From: Herpomyces periplanetae
Lineage: Eukaryota; Ascomycota; Laboulbeniomycetes; Herpomycetales; Herpomycetaceae
DNA: 23,372 nucleotides
Direction: 5' to 3'
NCBI GenBank assembly: GCA_009733715.1
Contig: WMKJ01000152.1
Span: 1-23,372 of the forward strand
Part shown: positions 9,462 through 20,942 of the stretch, one piece after another
How positions within the stretch are numbered: the stretch's first letter is position 1
Layout: every line of letters starts with the position of its first letter
The notes under the pieces: model-generated
Databases searched by the model: none
What the model saw: the letters and a program-made list of their open reading frames with translations, nothing else
Told to the model about the DNA's origin: nothing
Program-made: the position numbers and the translations under genes

Positions 9462-12400
9462 CCAATCGGCAGGTAGTAGCTTTGATTTCACGGAATTCAT
9501 TTCTATTGCGTAGATGGAAATTTTCTTCACATACCATATCTGCACATTAATTTACAACCTATGATAGAATTCTTAGGAAGCATCTAATTGACGCAAAATA
9601 ATCCATGAGGTCAAATCCGCTTATACAGTAGACACGTATCCGCTTATTTCCCTCATGTGGTACAGATATTGGTGTAGGTATTGTGAATATTGTAAACTTA
9701 ATATTATCAAACCACTAGTTCGAGATTCATGAGGACTACGATAAAAATCATTTAAACATTTAACTGCGTGGTATCGACAAATCTTAATAATCAGCTTATA
9801 CGTTAATAGATTATTTTATGAGTTGAGCAGGTACCATTTCAACGATACTCTTGGCGACATTCAGTCTTAGTTTTAAGCACTTGCAGTAGTGTGTAGCCGT
9901 TGGCCAGATTCAATCCGTCTGGAAAATGTTAACCAACAATGGTAATCTCCTTTTCCAGTAATCCATCTACCGTTTGTTGGCAGGCACAACAAGATACACT
10001 ACAACAGCCGCAGAAAATTTACCTCAGCAGTTATATTCTGACTCGTTAGTTTTCTTTCAACCGGGTTTGGCTCACCTTAAAAATTTGAAGTATATAGTAA
10101 CAAAAGCAGCGACACTACTATATGTAATGTTCACTCATTGATTTTCAAGTAACTATCCCTTTATAAGCACTAGACATGGCCTCTGCCCAATGGGCCTTTA
10201 AAAATGTGATTGAAGCTTCCGGCAATGCATTCATATAAAAAGTTGTGAAAGCAACAATCTCTAAGGATTTTATATATATTAGAACGATTACCGTACTATT
10301 ATAGATATATTCATCTGAATTTAGATTAAAGAGCCTATGCCAAATTATAATTACAGGTCAGGCTCACTTTCGTTACAAGAGCCATTTCCTTTATGCATAA
10401 GATGAAAAATAAATTAAATCTATTATTGGAATAAACTTAATGAATCTACCGGGATATCCATAACGTATAAGATTTGTTTAATTAACTCTAGTCGTAATAC
10501 ATCAAGTTTGTACTGCATAACCATAATGTGCGAAAGAAATCGTAAAATTTATCAAAAATATTTCAATTTGTTAGATAGTTCGTGTTGCGTATCACCCAAT
10601 CTATTCAATTACTATTGAAATTATTTTAGGTGTTTACTCCTCAGTCTACCATTTTACAAATATGTAACGTGGAATGAGGTGTAGTACATATTTAAAGCCC
10701 CTTGTAATGACAATAATACAATAAAAATATTTTCTCTACTGCACTTACGAATTCTCGTATAACTAATTTGTGAAGTTATGTTACAAACCAATCATTAATA
10801 ATTTAATATCACTAACGTATTCTAGCCCTTATTAAAAAATGTATGATTACCGTTAATTGACCTACTCAAAATGCAAGCGCTAATTAGTTATTTTGCAAAA
10901 TTAGCCAAGGCAAAAAGCCCAAATACCACAGGTATGTTGAAAATGTAGATGTAAATTACAGGAACAAAGTAAATCGGCATAAAGCATAAGATGTTAATTG
11001 TTAACCCGAACATTTCGGTTAGAGGGGGAAAGAGGCAGTTGAATGGATAGTCAAAAGCTATTTAAAACTTTTTCGCCCCCAAAAACTTTTCAAGCAACCA
11101 AACAATTTTCTTTAATACAATGCTGCTTTACTATCCTCCTCAGACTAGGTTACATACCAAAAGTAACTACAAACCTTGCGATAAATCTCAAAAAATGTTG
11201 AAATTTATTATTTTGCTTGCGACATGATTTATAAAGTAAATTGCGAATAAGTAATGGTTTGATAATTTTCATCACGAATGCAATCTACAAGTGGTACAAT
11301 TTTATCAAGTCTGTTTATGCTCCCACAAATCTGTTAACGTAAAATTTAAGTAGTCAATGAACTACTGCGCAAGTTCCGAAAATATTTTAGTAAAATTGAA
11401 ATTTTTAGATATTAATCGCTCATAATACTTAGCCTCTGTGTATTTTGACTCGGAGCCAATACTTCAGAGACCTTGACGTGACATTTGTCCGATTTTATCA
11501 TTATGATGTAAAACAAATTTGTCAAAATCGACTCATAATATCCCTACAAAGAATACCAACTGCTTACTCTCCAACAAACCTTTTCTAAATATCAACTTCT
11601 CACTCCAAACCACAATTTGAAGCATCCAAAATTGTCTAGTAGCATTTTTACCAAAGTATTACTCTATCACATGGAGAATGCTACTAAATTGCCGTACCAA
11701 ATTGCTCTAACATCATGGAAACAAACGATTGTATTTACTCCTGAGTCGCGAACAACTAAAAGCTTATACCGAAAAATATACAAAAATATTGTTGTGATCA
11801 CAACCTTCTGATTTACTAAATATAGTTATTGCAAGAACTTGAGACCTTAAAAACTCTTGAAGCCCATCTGTTCGAATTCATTTAGAGAACTTTTAGTCCT
11901 GATTAACCAAATATATACTCAAGGGCTTAACTGCCGTATAATTCATTGGCTAGTATTTACTAACGTATGATTCGATCTAGTATCAATATTTGTCTATTGC
12001 ATTAACTTTTGATTTTGACTGCTAATTATCAGGTGGTAGCTTTTGTTTTATTTAGCTTCTGGCTTCTACGGTGAGTGCTGAAGGTAACTATGCGATTAGT
12101 GCATTTTTTTGCAAATTTTAATAAATCCATTTTAATTGTTATATTTGAAACCATAAGATAGAAAACACACATTCCAAATATACATGTTAACAATATGATT
12201 TCTAAGAATAAGAATTAACCTTTGAAAAAAGAGTAATTCATTATGAGGTTTATAAACGATGATAAGCTCTTTGATGACCCTAAATTGTCGAAGAACCCTT
12301 TTCATGGTCTAAACATTAGATGTTAGGTTATTAGTGTCTATACTTATGACGAACTCGGACAAATGAATTTTTTAAAATATTATTGGTAAATGTAATCTCT

Positions 12401-15340
12401 TCAGTTGATTTATGCATATTTTAGCGACCTAGCGTCAATATGTGATTTTCAGAAAAGTATAACGACACGCAGTCATCTTCAAAAATCGTAGTGCACCCTA
12501 AGCTCATGAATTATTCGGAAGTAATTCAAAGATTGTGATATCAGGTCCGGCACACCAGGAGATATCTCTACGGTGTTTTTTATTATGAAATAACGCTTAC
12601 TCATTTGTAGCACTACACGAGGCATGAGCAAACTCTACTTCCTTACCAATAATGTATTACATCTAAAAGTGACTATCGACTAGTTCATTGTGCATGTATT
12701 ATTACACTTATTACAATTTATTATTGTTTTATGATCTTTGTAGGTCCCAAGTACCGATTTACGAGCTATACTACATTTTAGGAAAATTATGATCCTATCA
12801 CGAGTGCCACACCCGTTAATTAGTGCTCATATATATTATGCTTCCTAGACTTCCAAAATGCTTGTTGACAAACTACTAAATGCTTAGATACTCTTGTAGC
12901 ACCAACCCTTGTTAAAATATTACCCATAACATTCCTTAATACTTTGCTGTTAGGGATTTGCTCATTACATAATAAGAAGCTCTAGATGTTGCAGGCAAAA
13001 TATCAACTTGCGGCTTTGGTCCTAAAATTATAGTGTCAGGCGTATATTTACACTTTAAAAATGTAGACTAATACTCTGAATAATCTAAAGAGAGAGAACG
13101 CATTCATGTCTTAATGCCAAAATTTTGACAATCTTCAATTAATTCTCTATATATAAGAGCTTTCAGAAAAACCATACAAACTTACTACTGAATTTTTCGT
13201 GTACTCATCGCATACGAAATACTAAGGGGAGTGTGTTCAATTTAAGATCAGTACTGCCAACTTCGAACCAAACTAAATTTGAGGGTGTGAGCCTTTAATA
13301 TCCAACAGAATATCTGACTTATTCCATTATTTCCTACTCTCGTTGATGTACTATTTTTGTTTGCGTTGTTTACTTAGACTCGGGAGGAAGTTTCCGCACA
13401 TCCGCTTTACGTTAGGTTCATGTATTCTTGTCAGAAATAGTCAAATTCCTAAACTCCGACTGATCAATGCAAGTAGCAGAACAATATCGGTCGCAAATAT
13501 TGCAGTGTTGCTCGAAATTTGTTTCCTGAAAATCAAGATTTCCGGCTGCACCGGTTCCTTTTGCATCTCAGGGGCTATACCAAATTTAGTGCCCAATCGT
13601 TCTGCTATGCTTAGATTAGAAAATTTGGATGAGAAATTTTAATTATAAAATTTATTGAGGTAGCTAATCCGTGATCAAATGTTTAAACTGTTGCACGCCC
13701 TTGCGGATTATTGAAGCCGGTTTAGACATAATTGTGGACGATAAGAAGCGTGGCTTTTTCCCAGTGTACTGATCAAATTATTAGTATTTAAAGACCGTTA
13801 CTGAAAATATGCAAATTAATGCGCAACTCGGATCCGCTAAGCCCTATTAAAAGTATATTACATTAAGTATATTTATACAATTGATTGAGGAACAGTTGAA
13901 AATTGTTGAGAATTACGTTTAAAAGTACCAATATTCAATGTCATTCTGGGAAAAGCTATGAACCATCATAGCAGGAATCATCATCAGCTTAATAATTATA
14001 AGAAGCAAAACCTAATTAAGCACTATTGAGCAAAATTCATAGAGTGGATGTATGTAAAATTTGCCAGAGCCTAAATGTAAATTTTAAAAATAGGCAACCA
14101 TTATAAGTTATAGTGTAATTAAAATTGGATGATTTTAATTATCAGGCATCGCAAACATGTATGTATGACGTTACCGAGCGAAATCCGAGTATCCCATTTA
14201 TTCCGGTATATTTCTAAGTTGTCCATTTAACCAGTGCAAGTTGAGAAACGATAATTCATGCTTCATTACATTTTAGTACTTCACTTATAAATAATTTCAC
14301 ATGAAATGAGGGAACCTTGAACAATTTTCTCACATAATAGAAGATTTCTAATGATTTTATAAACTAATACATTCGAAGTATCACTATTTCTTCGTGATAT
14401 TCAAGTTCCGAAATACGTTAGCATCGAAAAGCTGTTGCTCTCAAAATTTGTTCACTTAAAATATTTTAGTACACAGTCGTGTACCAAAATGAAGTTTTGA
14501 TGGATGATACACACATTAATTAAAATTTTAGAACAGTGATCCCCAGCAGTCATTTTCATTCCCTTAATTTTGCCAGTTATACTGTACTCGGACTTTCTTG
14601 CTGTTACCACTTGTTTGTGATGACTTGCTGAATACGACGTACCATAAGCTAGATGCAGTTAATAGTAAACGTACACGTTGGGAATTATTTAATGTTGTTT
14701 AGTGCCGTAGTTTAAAGAATTTTTTTTTAAACTTTACAATAGGTCTACAAAATCACAGCTATGCTAACTAACGAATCTTATTACAAATAGACATTAATTT
14801 AAAGCAGTTTAATGGGTAACTTGGACAAGCAACACCAGTAATTCCCATGTTTACACAAACCCAAACTTGTAACCATTAATTGTATTATGAAAATTGTAGC
14901 TACGACTGTATATCGTCATCCGGTTGGTCAAGGCTGCCAATATCGGTTAGTTTTCAATGTTACCGCATTTATTTGCATATTCTGCAAGCAGTGTCTGAAA
15001 CGATATTACGTTCATAGCAGAATTGTATTAATCTGATTTAATCGAACTATAGATTTCTAAGCAACCAAGCATTGTATTTTACAGACAGGTTATTAGCAGT
15101 CATTATATTTAACTAAACAACAATTTAAGCGTACGTGTGAAATATATTTACCAATTGACAAAAACTAGCCATTGATAACTAATGTATGGTTTATTGATAG
15201 GAAATGCAGTATTTAAATTAATTTCAAGCCACAATAATTAATACAGATATTTTCTTGATGAATCATGTATTAATCTAAAATATTACAAATCATTATCCGT
15301 ATGTTAGAGCAACTAATTGATAAAGCCTAAACGTTACGAG
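9462..15340. other. Long AT-rich spacer, no supportable gene
   Basis: Nearly 6 kb with no recognisable protein or RNA. Two patches are richer in G+C: about 9841-10080 (about 42%) and about 13381-13620 (about 42%). The second carries a 98-codon plus-strand frame from ATG 13346 and a 65-codon stop-to-stop frame on the minus strand. Neither resembles a known family, and a frame of that length is about what chance predicts over this much DNA. One copy of a dispersed 22-23-bp repeat lies at 11317-11339. Confidence 0.5.
11317..11339 (+). repeat. Dispersed short repeat, copy 1
   Basis: This contains GCTCCCACAAATCT followed, after one extra G, by TTAACG, and preceded by AT. The second copy at 20943-20966 shares the same 14-base core and TTAACG, with small indels only. 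The match ends abruptly on both sides. It could be a protein-binding site, a relic of a short mobile element, or coincidence. No gene is adjacent. Confidence 0.45.
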
Positions 15341-15910
15341 TAAATATATATGCTTCTCAAGGCGCGGGTATTCTCTACCAAACCACCTCATCCATAAGCT
15401 CGATGATGCCTCATCATGCCAATATGGACTTAACTGCTAGAATTCTGGAATGTCCTGATAGTAGTTTTCGGCAATTGACCTTCACCCTTATTTAATTTAT
15501 TCCACTAAGTGATAGCATCCTAGTAATTCTAGCACAGGCTTACCTTTATATTGGTGTTAATCACTTAATGCATCAGAGCATACAGCAATCTTTCCTATTC
15601 TTAAGGTAATTTTAGCGGCTAAATGTGGTAACAAAAAATTTTTTTGGAAAATAGTAATTTGCGGCGGATCAGTACAGCATTTAATCACCTCGTTAGCACC
15701 AGTGTAGGCTTCACCGCTATACATCACAAACCATGATTATGCTTTAACCGTTCAATCTACTCAAAATAATTGTACTGAAACTCTTAGGACGGCACTTGCA
15801 GGAGCAGAGTCACAATGTACACGGCTTGTTACAGCAAGGACAACTTCTGTGCATTACCCTGATATGAGATTCTGGAGGCCACGAGTTTCCATGCTTCATT
15901 ATGAACTTAA
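15341..15910. other. Series of G+C-rich blocks in spacer
   Basis: Blocks at 15361-15420 (about 53% G+C), 15661-15720 (about 52%) and 15781-15900 (about 48%) alternate with AT-rich stretches, a pattern that could reflect exons and introns. Frames of about 45-60 codons exist on both strands, including an ATG-started 55-residue frame on the minus strand (15557-15724) with a good AAG/GTAAGC donor-like site just beyond it. Nothing resembles a known protein. Comparable frames on the opposite strand mean the coding direction, or coding at all, cannot be decided. Confidence 0.25.
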
Positions 15911-16309
15911 CAATATTTCGTCAATGAAATAGCCTCATTAAAATTTCAGTTTAGCTTACCAACATATACAAAGCATGTTATGGTTTACTAAAATATATTT
16001 TGATGTTTAAAATTTTGAATTAGTCTGCATGACAATGACAAATAATTTACTAAACCCTCGGTATGAATTATAAGAGGTACTACTGGTCATGCTATTGTCT
16101 CACAAATTTTCTTCTGGAGTTATGGTAGGTTCCCACGCAAAAATCACCCAGCACCGCCTTGAGATTTTATTGATTTCAGGTTCGAAAAATTCATAAGTAT
16201 ATAGTGAATTCCACAATATTTTGTTGGTAAATTCGGGCAAAAACCACGAACAGACGTGGAGAATAAGATTTACAAAGGAAATATCCAAACCAGAGAGCTA
16301 AATAAATCC

Positions 16310-16700
16310 GCCGAACCCTCTTTAATTGTACCATTCCGGCCTTAGCTCATCCGAGAGGCGCAGTGTGATTGCAAGTTTATGTATGTCATCGATGCTTCCG
16401 CACTAGTAATGGCATCACGGTCAGGTTGCCAACAGAGTATCTGTGGCCGAGTTGTGCAGGCCCAGGTCAGAAAGTGCAGGTACATGACGTATGGGACCAA
16501 AGAGTGCGGGGCGAAATTAAAACATTGCACACAGTAGTAGGATATACAATTAAATTACAATAGTACAATTTGGCCGTACTCAAGCCCAAATAACTAAATA
16601 CGATCACCAAAGGCAAGCCACAAGCCGTAGGATCCGAATTGTAGCGAAAGATACACAAGGGACGGGATATGTGATATGCATACAATATATAATCGTACAA
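16310..16700. other. Strong G+C island of unknown nature
   Basis: The segment 16321-16500 is about 50% G+C and 16561-16680 about 44%, higher than the recognised coding regions and far above the spacer. Open frames occur on both strands: plus 16369-16563 (64 codons, no ATG), plus about 16552-16797 (81 codons, no ATG) and minus 16467-16706 (79 codons from an ATG). In G+C-rich DNA stops are rarer, so these frames are weak evidence. A 7-bp hairpin with a bulge sits at about 16339-16359 (GCCT, CTC paired with GAG, AGGC). Options are a structured non-coding RNA, an exon of a spliced gene, or inserted foreign DNA. I cannot choose among them. Confidence 0.4.
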
Positions 16701-17257
16701 TTTCATATAGAGAAATGCAAAAGTGTGAATAATAAGTTACGTGAAGGGAAATGGTGCATTCTGTGGGATTATGTGATTAATAGCTATCTCGATTACTAAA
16801 ACCGCAGATGACGAGTTCAGTAGTGACATTAGCTACCTGCAAGCGCATTCTTTAAATTTCTGTTATCTCATCTTAAATCATGTGTACATAATCATATTTG
16901 ATTCATGTCTGTTTGCATCATGTAATATATTTTAGGTTATTTATGCTGGAACTTGCTTCAGCAAGCATGACTGCCAAGATGGGCCTAAAAAATGTAATTT
17001 TATCATACAAGGATGCTTCATAATATAAATACAAGAGTATTATCAGTCTCACCGGTTGAAGTATAACCTTTGTACTGCTGTTTAGCTTTTTATTAGTGTT
17101 AAGTTCACATTTTTTTACTCTAAGCTTCCAAACTCGGAGATTAAATAATTTGCTAACATTCTAATTTTGTGACATTTAATGTTATGCTAATAGATGTTGA
17201 TAATTTATTGCGACATAACTAAAATTTGGGTTTTTGGTTGTTTGTTTGGCATTATAC
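16701..17257. other. Presumed upstream region of the TOG gene
   Basis: About 550 bases of mostly AT-rich sequence before the XMAP215-family start codon. It contains a perfect 6-bp palindrome with a 2-base spacer (CTTGCT/AGCAAG, 16952-16965). The last 30 bases before the ATG are T- and G-rich and contain no AG, so there is no acceptor immediately before this start codon. No TATA-type or other known promoter motif can be assigned with confidence. Confidence 0.35.
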
Positions 17258-19888
17258 ATGGCTGGAATTGACGACGAGTCTAGACATATTTTAACAGATA
17301 AATACATCGCAGACACCACTAAATGTGAGTGGGTAGTTAGGAGAGATGCAATCAGAAATATGACCAGTACTCTTCAAAATGGCGACTCTAAATCTGACAA
17401 ACTCCGGAACTCACTGCTGGATAATTTTAACTTTTGGCAGGAAGCTCTAGCCGACAAGAATACAGCAGTTCAGCAAGAGGCTTTCTCCGCCTTCTTAAGT
17501 TTTTGCAAACTTCTAACTCCTGCTGAAATTGACAGGTACTTATGCATTTCGGCATATTGTATTTCATTTTCTAACTGAGATAATAGGATCACAATACGAG
17601 CGGTTCCCGTTCTATTTGAGAAAGGAATATGCTCTATGCGTACCGGAATTAAAGAAACCGCGTTAGAAGCTATTTCGATCATTTCTAAATGCAATGAGCT
17701 GAGTGTGATGACCAAGTTTATTACTCCTTACCTCATTAGTAAAAACCCAAAACAAGTTCGTTCATCTGTGGCTGTGCTCACCAGCATATTTTCGAATATC
17801 GCTTGCTCAATTGATGATGCGGGACCCGTGTTAAACCATCTTTCTGAACTTTTTTGTCACGCGGACAAGGCGATAAGAGATGAAACAACAAAACTTACAG
17901 TAGAACTTTATCGATCGTTTGGGGATTCGATCAAAGAATTCTTCTGGAATTCTATAAAACAAATACAACAGCACAATCTTATCGTTTTGTTTGAGGACAA
18001 TAAGAAAGAATCAATTGATGATGAGATTAAAATTTGTAAAACAGAGGAAAATGCCTTACAAAAAAGTTTGTTTACACACCTTCCTAGCAAAACTAACGAC
18101 ACAAAACATGAAAATAACAGAGTTACTCATCAACGTGATACGGATATTATCGGTGTGATTCCTCGATTATCTCAAATAAAATTTGATAAGTTCAAAGTAT
18201 TAAAGTGGTCCGAGAGAAAGAAGATTCTTGAAAATCTATTTGAAGAAATCAATCATCCTAAATTGCACGATGGATCTTATGATATAGTGATTAAAGTACT
18301 GTTAGATGGCCTAAATGACTCTGTAGTTTCAGTTGTTATCGAAGCCGCTAATTGCATCCGAGCTCTAGCTAGAGGCCTTTCCTCGAAGTTTGATAAATAC
18401 TGCGTTCAGGTATTGCCTTTTCTCTTTGAAAAGTTAAAAGATAAAAATCTGAATGTGATAAATGCAATAATTTCTACCTTGGACATCTTATTTACTACGT
18501 CATACCCAAGTGAAAAACTAGATTGCGTATTAAAATATCTCCAGCACAAAAATCCGCAAGTGAAGCTTGAGACAGCTAGGTTCTTGATTCGCCGCTGTAA
18601 GGAATTACCTAAACCTTTAAATACTTGTGACGTTAGAGCCATTGCTAAACTAACTGCCCCACTTACTTCTGAATCACTCGGGGCACTAAGAAGTGCAGCC
18701 ACAGAACTTCTGGGAATACTATGGAAAATGGCTGGTGATAACGTAATGAAACCGTTCATTGACAATATGGACCCATTAAAGAGATCCCAGATTAGCACTT
18801 TTCATCAGGTGTGTGTAATCATGTGCAAACCATCTACAGATGTCGGCCATAAAAACGCTGCAACTCCCTGCTTGCATGTTTCCCCAAAGTTAAGTAACAA
18901 AAAACCTGTTCGCACAAATATGTATGAAAATAAGGATCCTTTTCGACAGACGAACTTGGACTACCAAAGTACACAACAAATTATTCCGATTAATAGAGGG
19001 TTGAAGCCGGTGAAAACTGACAATAGCCAATTGCGATCGAAAAATAAATATGAAAAGCATTCTGGTATTAGATATTCAAAAGAATTAGTCTTTTCACCAA
19101 GTTACGGAATTGGACCCGTTGGTATACCACCTATGGGCTCTAAGAATACTAATCGACGAGGACTTGCTGAGCGACCGATCAGCGGAAGTCAGCAATTTGA
19201 AGCATTGAATCCTACATCGACTGGCGGGACGGGACAGTCGATTATACATGAGTCACGTGATGAGATTGCGGCTTTACGACACGAACTACATCAATTGAAG
19301 TTGCAAGTTGAACTGCTTCAAAGAAATTCTTCAGTTTCAAAAGAATCCCTTTGCGAAGAAAAAACATCGAACCTTTTGCACTCAGAACCATACAAAAACC
19401 TAATATTCCCGCGCAATATTCGAGAGGGTCTATGCGTGGGTGGAGGTTCTTGCTCCTCGCAACGGGGTAGTATGTTGCAGAATCCAAAATTCGAAAAATT
19501 AGAGTCGGATTCAGCTCATATATGCCACTTTAATAAAGCAACTTTCAAAGAGATTCCATCTTGTCAGTTTACGAGCATGGAACCCGATGTTTTGTCAGAA
19601 TGCTATAATTTCCGCTTTAAAACTCCATATCGCAAGTCTAACGCTTGCACTAAAATTAATACCGGCACTCTACCTGAGTCTTTTAAGAGTTCAAATAGTG
19701 ATAGTACAAGCACAGGTACGCTTTTATATATTTCAGGCTGTCCAATATTGCTATTAGTAGCTGTATTCTCACAAATTTTATTCAAAATTCTATTCTAAGC
19801 AGATTTAGAGTATTTTGAAGGCTGGAGTCGTGCTGCCGAGGTCACGAAAAATTTAAAGGCAAGAATTGCAAGAATAAAGGTATGTTGA
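17258..19888 (+). CDS. XMAP215: XMAP215/Stu2/ch-TOG-family microtubule polymerase
   Basis: Role (family knowledge): TOG domains bind curved tubulin dimers and speed plus-end growth at spindle poles, kinetochores and microtubule tips. Model: exon 1 17258-17535, exon 2 17587-19715, exon 3 from 19803, giving about 830 residues. Exon 3 reads to TGA 19886-19888 unless a further intron starts at GTATGT 19880. Seen: TOG1 (about 10-235) joined in frame across a 51-nt intron; TOG2 (about 285-500); a basic, Ser/Asn-rich linker; and a short coiled coil (about 645-674, EIAALRHELHQLKLQVELLQ). Trp25 (KCEWVVRRDAIR) and Trp300 (LKWSERKK) occupy the tubulin-contacting position in HEAT repeat A. TOG2 matches ch-TOG TOG2 in order and spacing. 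Two TOGs plus a coiled coil is the Stu2/Alp14 layout, suggesting a homodimer, unlike five-TOG animal and plant forms. ATG 17258 is preferred to the in-frame TTG at 17234. The end of the protein is the uncertain part. Confidence 0.88.
17536..17586 (+). other. Intron 1 of the TOG gene (51 nt)
   Basis: It runs from GTACTT to ATAATAG and has a CTAAC branch motif whose A lies 13 bases before the end. Splicing joins GACAG to GATCACA (phase 2), giving DRIT and continuing TOG1 without a break. Unspliced, the frame ends within the intron at TGA 17576-17578. The very small size is a clue to lineage. Confidence 0.85.
19716..19802 (+). other. Probable intron 2 of the TOG gene (87 nt)
   Basis: CAG/GTACGC at 19715/19716 is a good donor and CTAAGCAG ends at 19802. 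Splicing (phase 1) leads into a 77-nt charged exon reading EGWSRAAEVTKNLKARI, which looks like a helix. Unspliced, the frame instead ends at TAA 19796-19798 with a hydrophobic tail (ILLLVAVFSQILFKILF) that is odd for this soluble family. An inner acceptor TTTCAG at 19736 would make a 21-nt, frame-preserving intron but still lead to the hydrophobic end. Confidence 0.6.
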
Positions 19889-19941
19889 GCGATGTGCTTA
19901 AATTATAGACTTTATGTCTAATGAAAGATACCATAAAATAG
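19880..19941 (+). other. Possible intron 3 of the TOG gene
   Basis: A GTATGT donor follows AATAAAG at 19879. AG at 19941, preceded by CTAAT at about 19918, would add five residues (AKEYM) and stop at TAG 19957-19959. AG at 19908 would instead add ten residues. Without splicing the frame ends two codons on, at TGA 19886-19888. All versions change only the last few residues. Confidence 0.35.
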
Positions 19942-20290
19942 GCCAAAGAATATATGTAGTAATTAATCATTAAAAAATATCGATTAGTGATCTTATCATT
20001 GGTAAAATACTTATATTCAATTTTGCACAATGCCGATGTTAACTGTTTATTATTTGTTGTATTTAGACTCTTAAACTGATTATCTAAGCATATATTTTGA
20101 GTTCGTGATGCAGGTAAATTCAAAGTCTAATAACCAGTGTATTGCATTATTCACCTAATACACAAAAAGGTCCGAGAGCTAAGGGCAATTTTTAAAAAAT
20201 AGTGATCCAGTAACATGAAAATTACTTCAAGGAATTTGTTAATACTAGTTTCGCCGAACACTTCGTACGACCTAGAAATTCAGAGCCTGG

Positions 20291-20343
20291 ACCATGGTTT
20301 ATATTCGTAAGAAAAGCATGAGCCGGGCTTACGTTACCATGGT
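20291..20343. repeat. Nested composite inverted repeat
   Basis: Two identical palindromes ACCATGGT (20291-20298 and 20336-20343) flank an inner inverted pair CGTAAG (20306-20311) and CTTACG (20328-20333), around a 16-base G+C-rich core. The arms are spaced 7 and 2 bases apart, so the symmetry is imperfect. It lies about 330-450 bases beyond the TOG gene. It could be a binding site or a hairpin RNA element. Confidence 0.4.
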
Positions 20344-20942
20344 GACAGTACATTAAAAACACTCATCAGCACTGTCAAATAATTACGGATTAAATCTAAA
20401 TTATTTCTCAATGTTCCCTTTAACAAAATTACAGATTTTATTATAAACTTCAAATACCCTGCATGGGCACAATGTTGTAATGAATGAGAAACCAAGCTGC
20501 CGAAATTATCAGCAAGGGTAGTTCGTATACTTAATAACTGGAATTAGCAAGATACACTTGTAATGATCCAATTGTATTTATAATTGAATATTTTCTTGAT
20601 AATAAAAAACTACTGTATCACATAGCAAGACTAAAGCATATTTTCAGTTATAACATCAAGCACGAAGGGTAAACTGTTCTCATCGTAAAGACGGGATGCA
20701 TGAACGTCCAATAACCTAATTCAAACGCCATTATTATGTGTGTACCAGTAAAAACACCTAAGTTTTTAATGAATTATGTTGCCCAAATATGACTAATATA
20801 AAATTGCAGACAAACGTGGTTAAATGAAAAAAACGAATATTGATCATTTATTAGCAGAGAACAGTTCCTAAACATGTTTTGCCATTTGTCCTAGTCAGTT
20901 TCGACTCTAGAGCTTATCCACCGTAGTTTCTGATTAGTACAA

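Noticed and set aside
9905-9925. tRNA T-arm-like hairpin CCAGA/TCTGG
   Set aside because: The loop is 9 rather than 7 bases and no acceptor, D or anticodon stems can be found around it.
13343-13642. 99-codon plus-strand frame as a gene
   Set aside because: No recognised family, a competing frame on the other strand, and a length expected about once by chance in the spacer total.
16336-16375. U4 snRNA-like segment (ATCCGAG followed by GGCGC)
   Set aside because: The resemblance is a few bases only. The kink-turn UGA/GA pairs and the U4 5' sequence are absent.
17234-17578. Stand-alone small protein at the 5' end of the TOG gene
   Set aside because: It is the first exon of TOG1 plus intron read-through. 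Splicing at 17536-17586 joins it in frame to exon 2.
18809-18837. 29-nt GT-AG intron inside TOG exon 2
   Set aside because: Removing it would shift the frame out of the long coding-like linker that follows.
19842-20123. 93-codon minus-strand frame
   Set aside because: It opens only at TTG, overlaps the TOG 3' end and has the Asn/Tyr/Ile/Leu-rich composition of translated AT-rich spacer.
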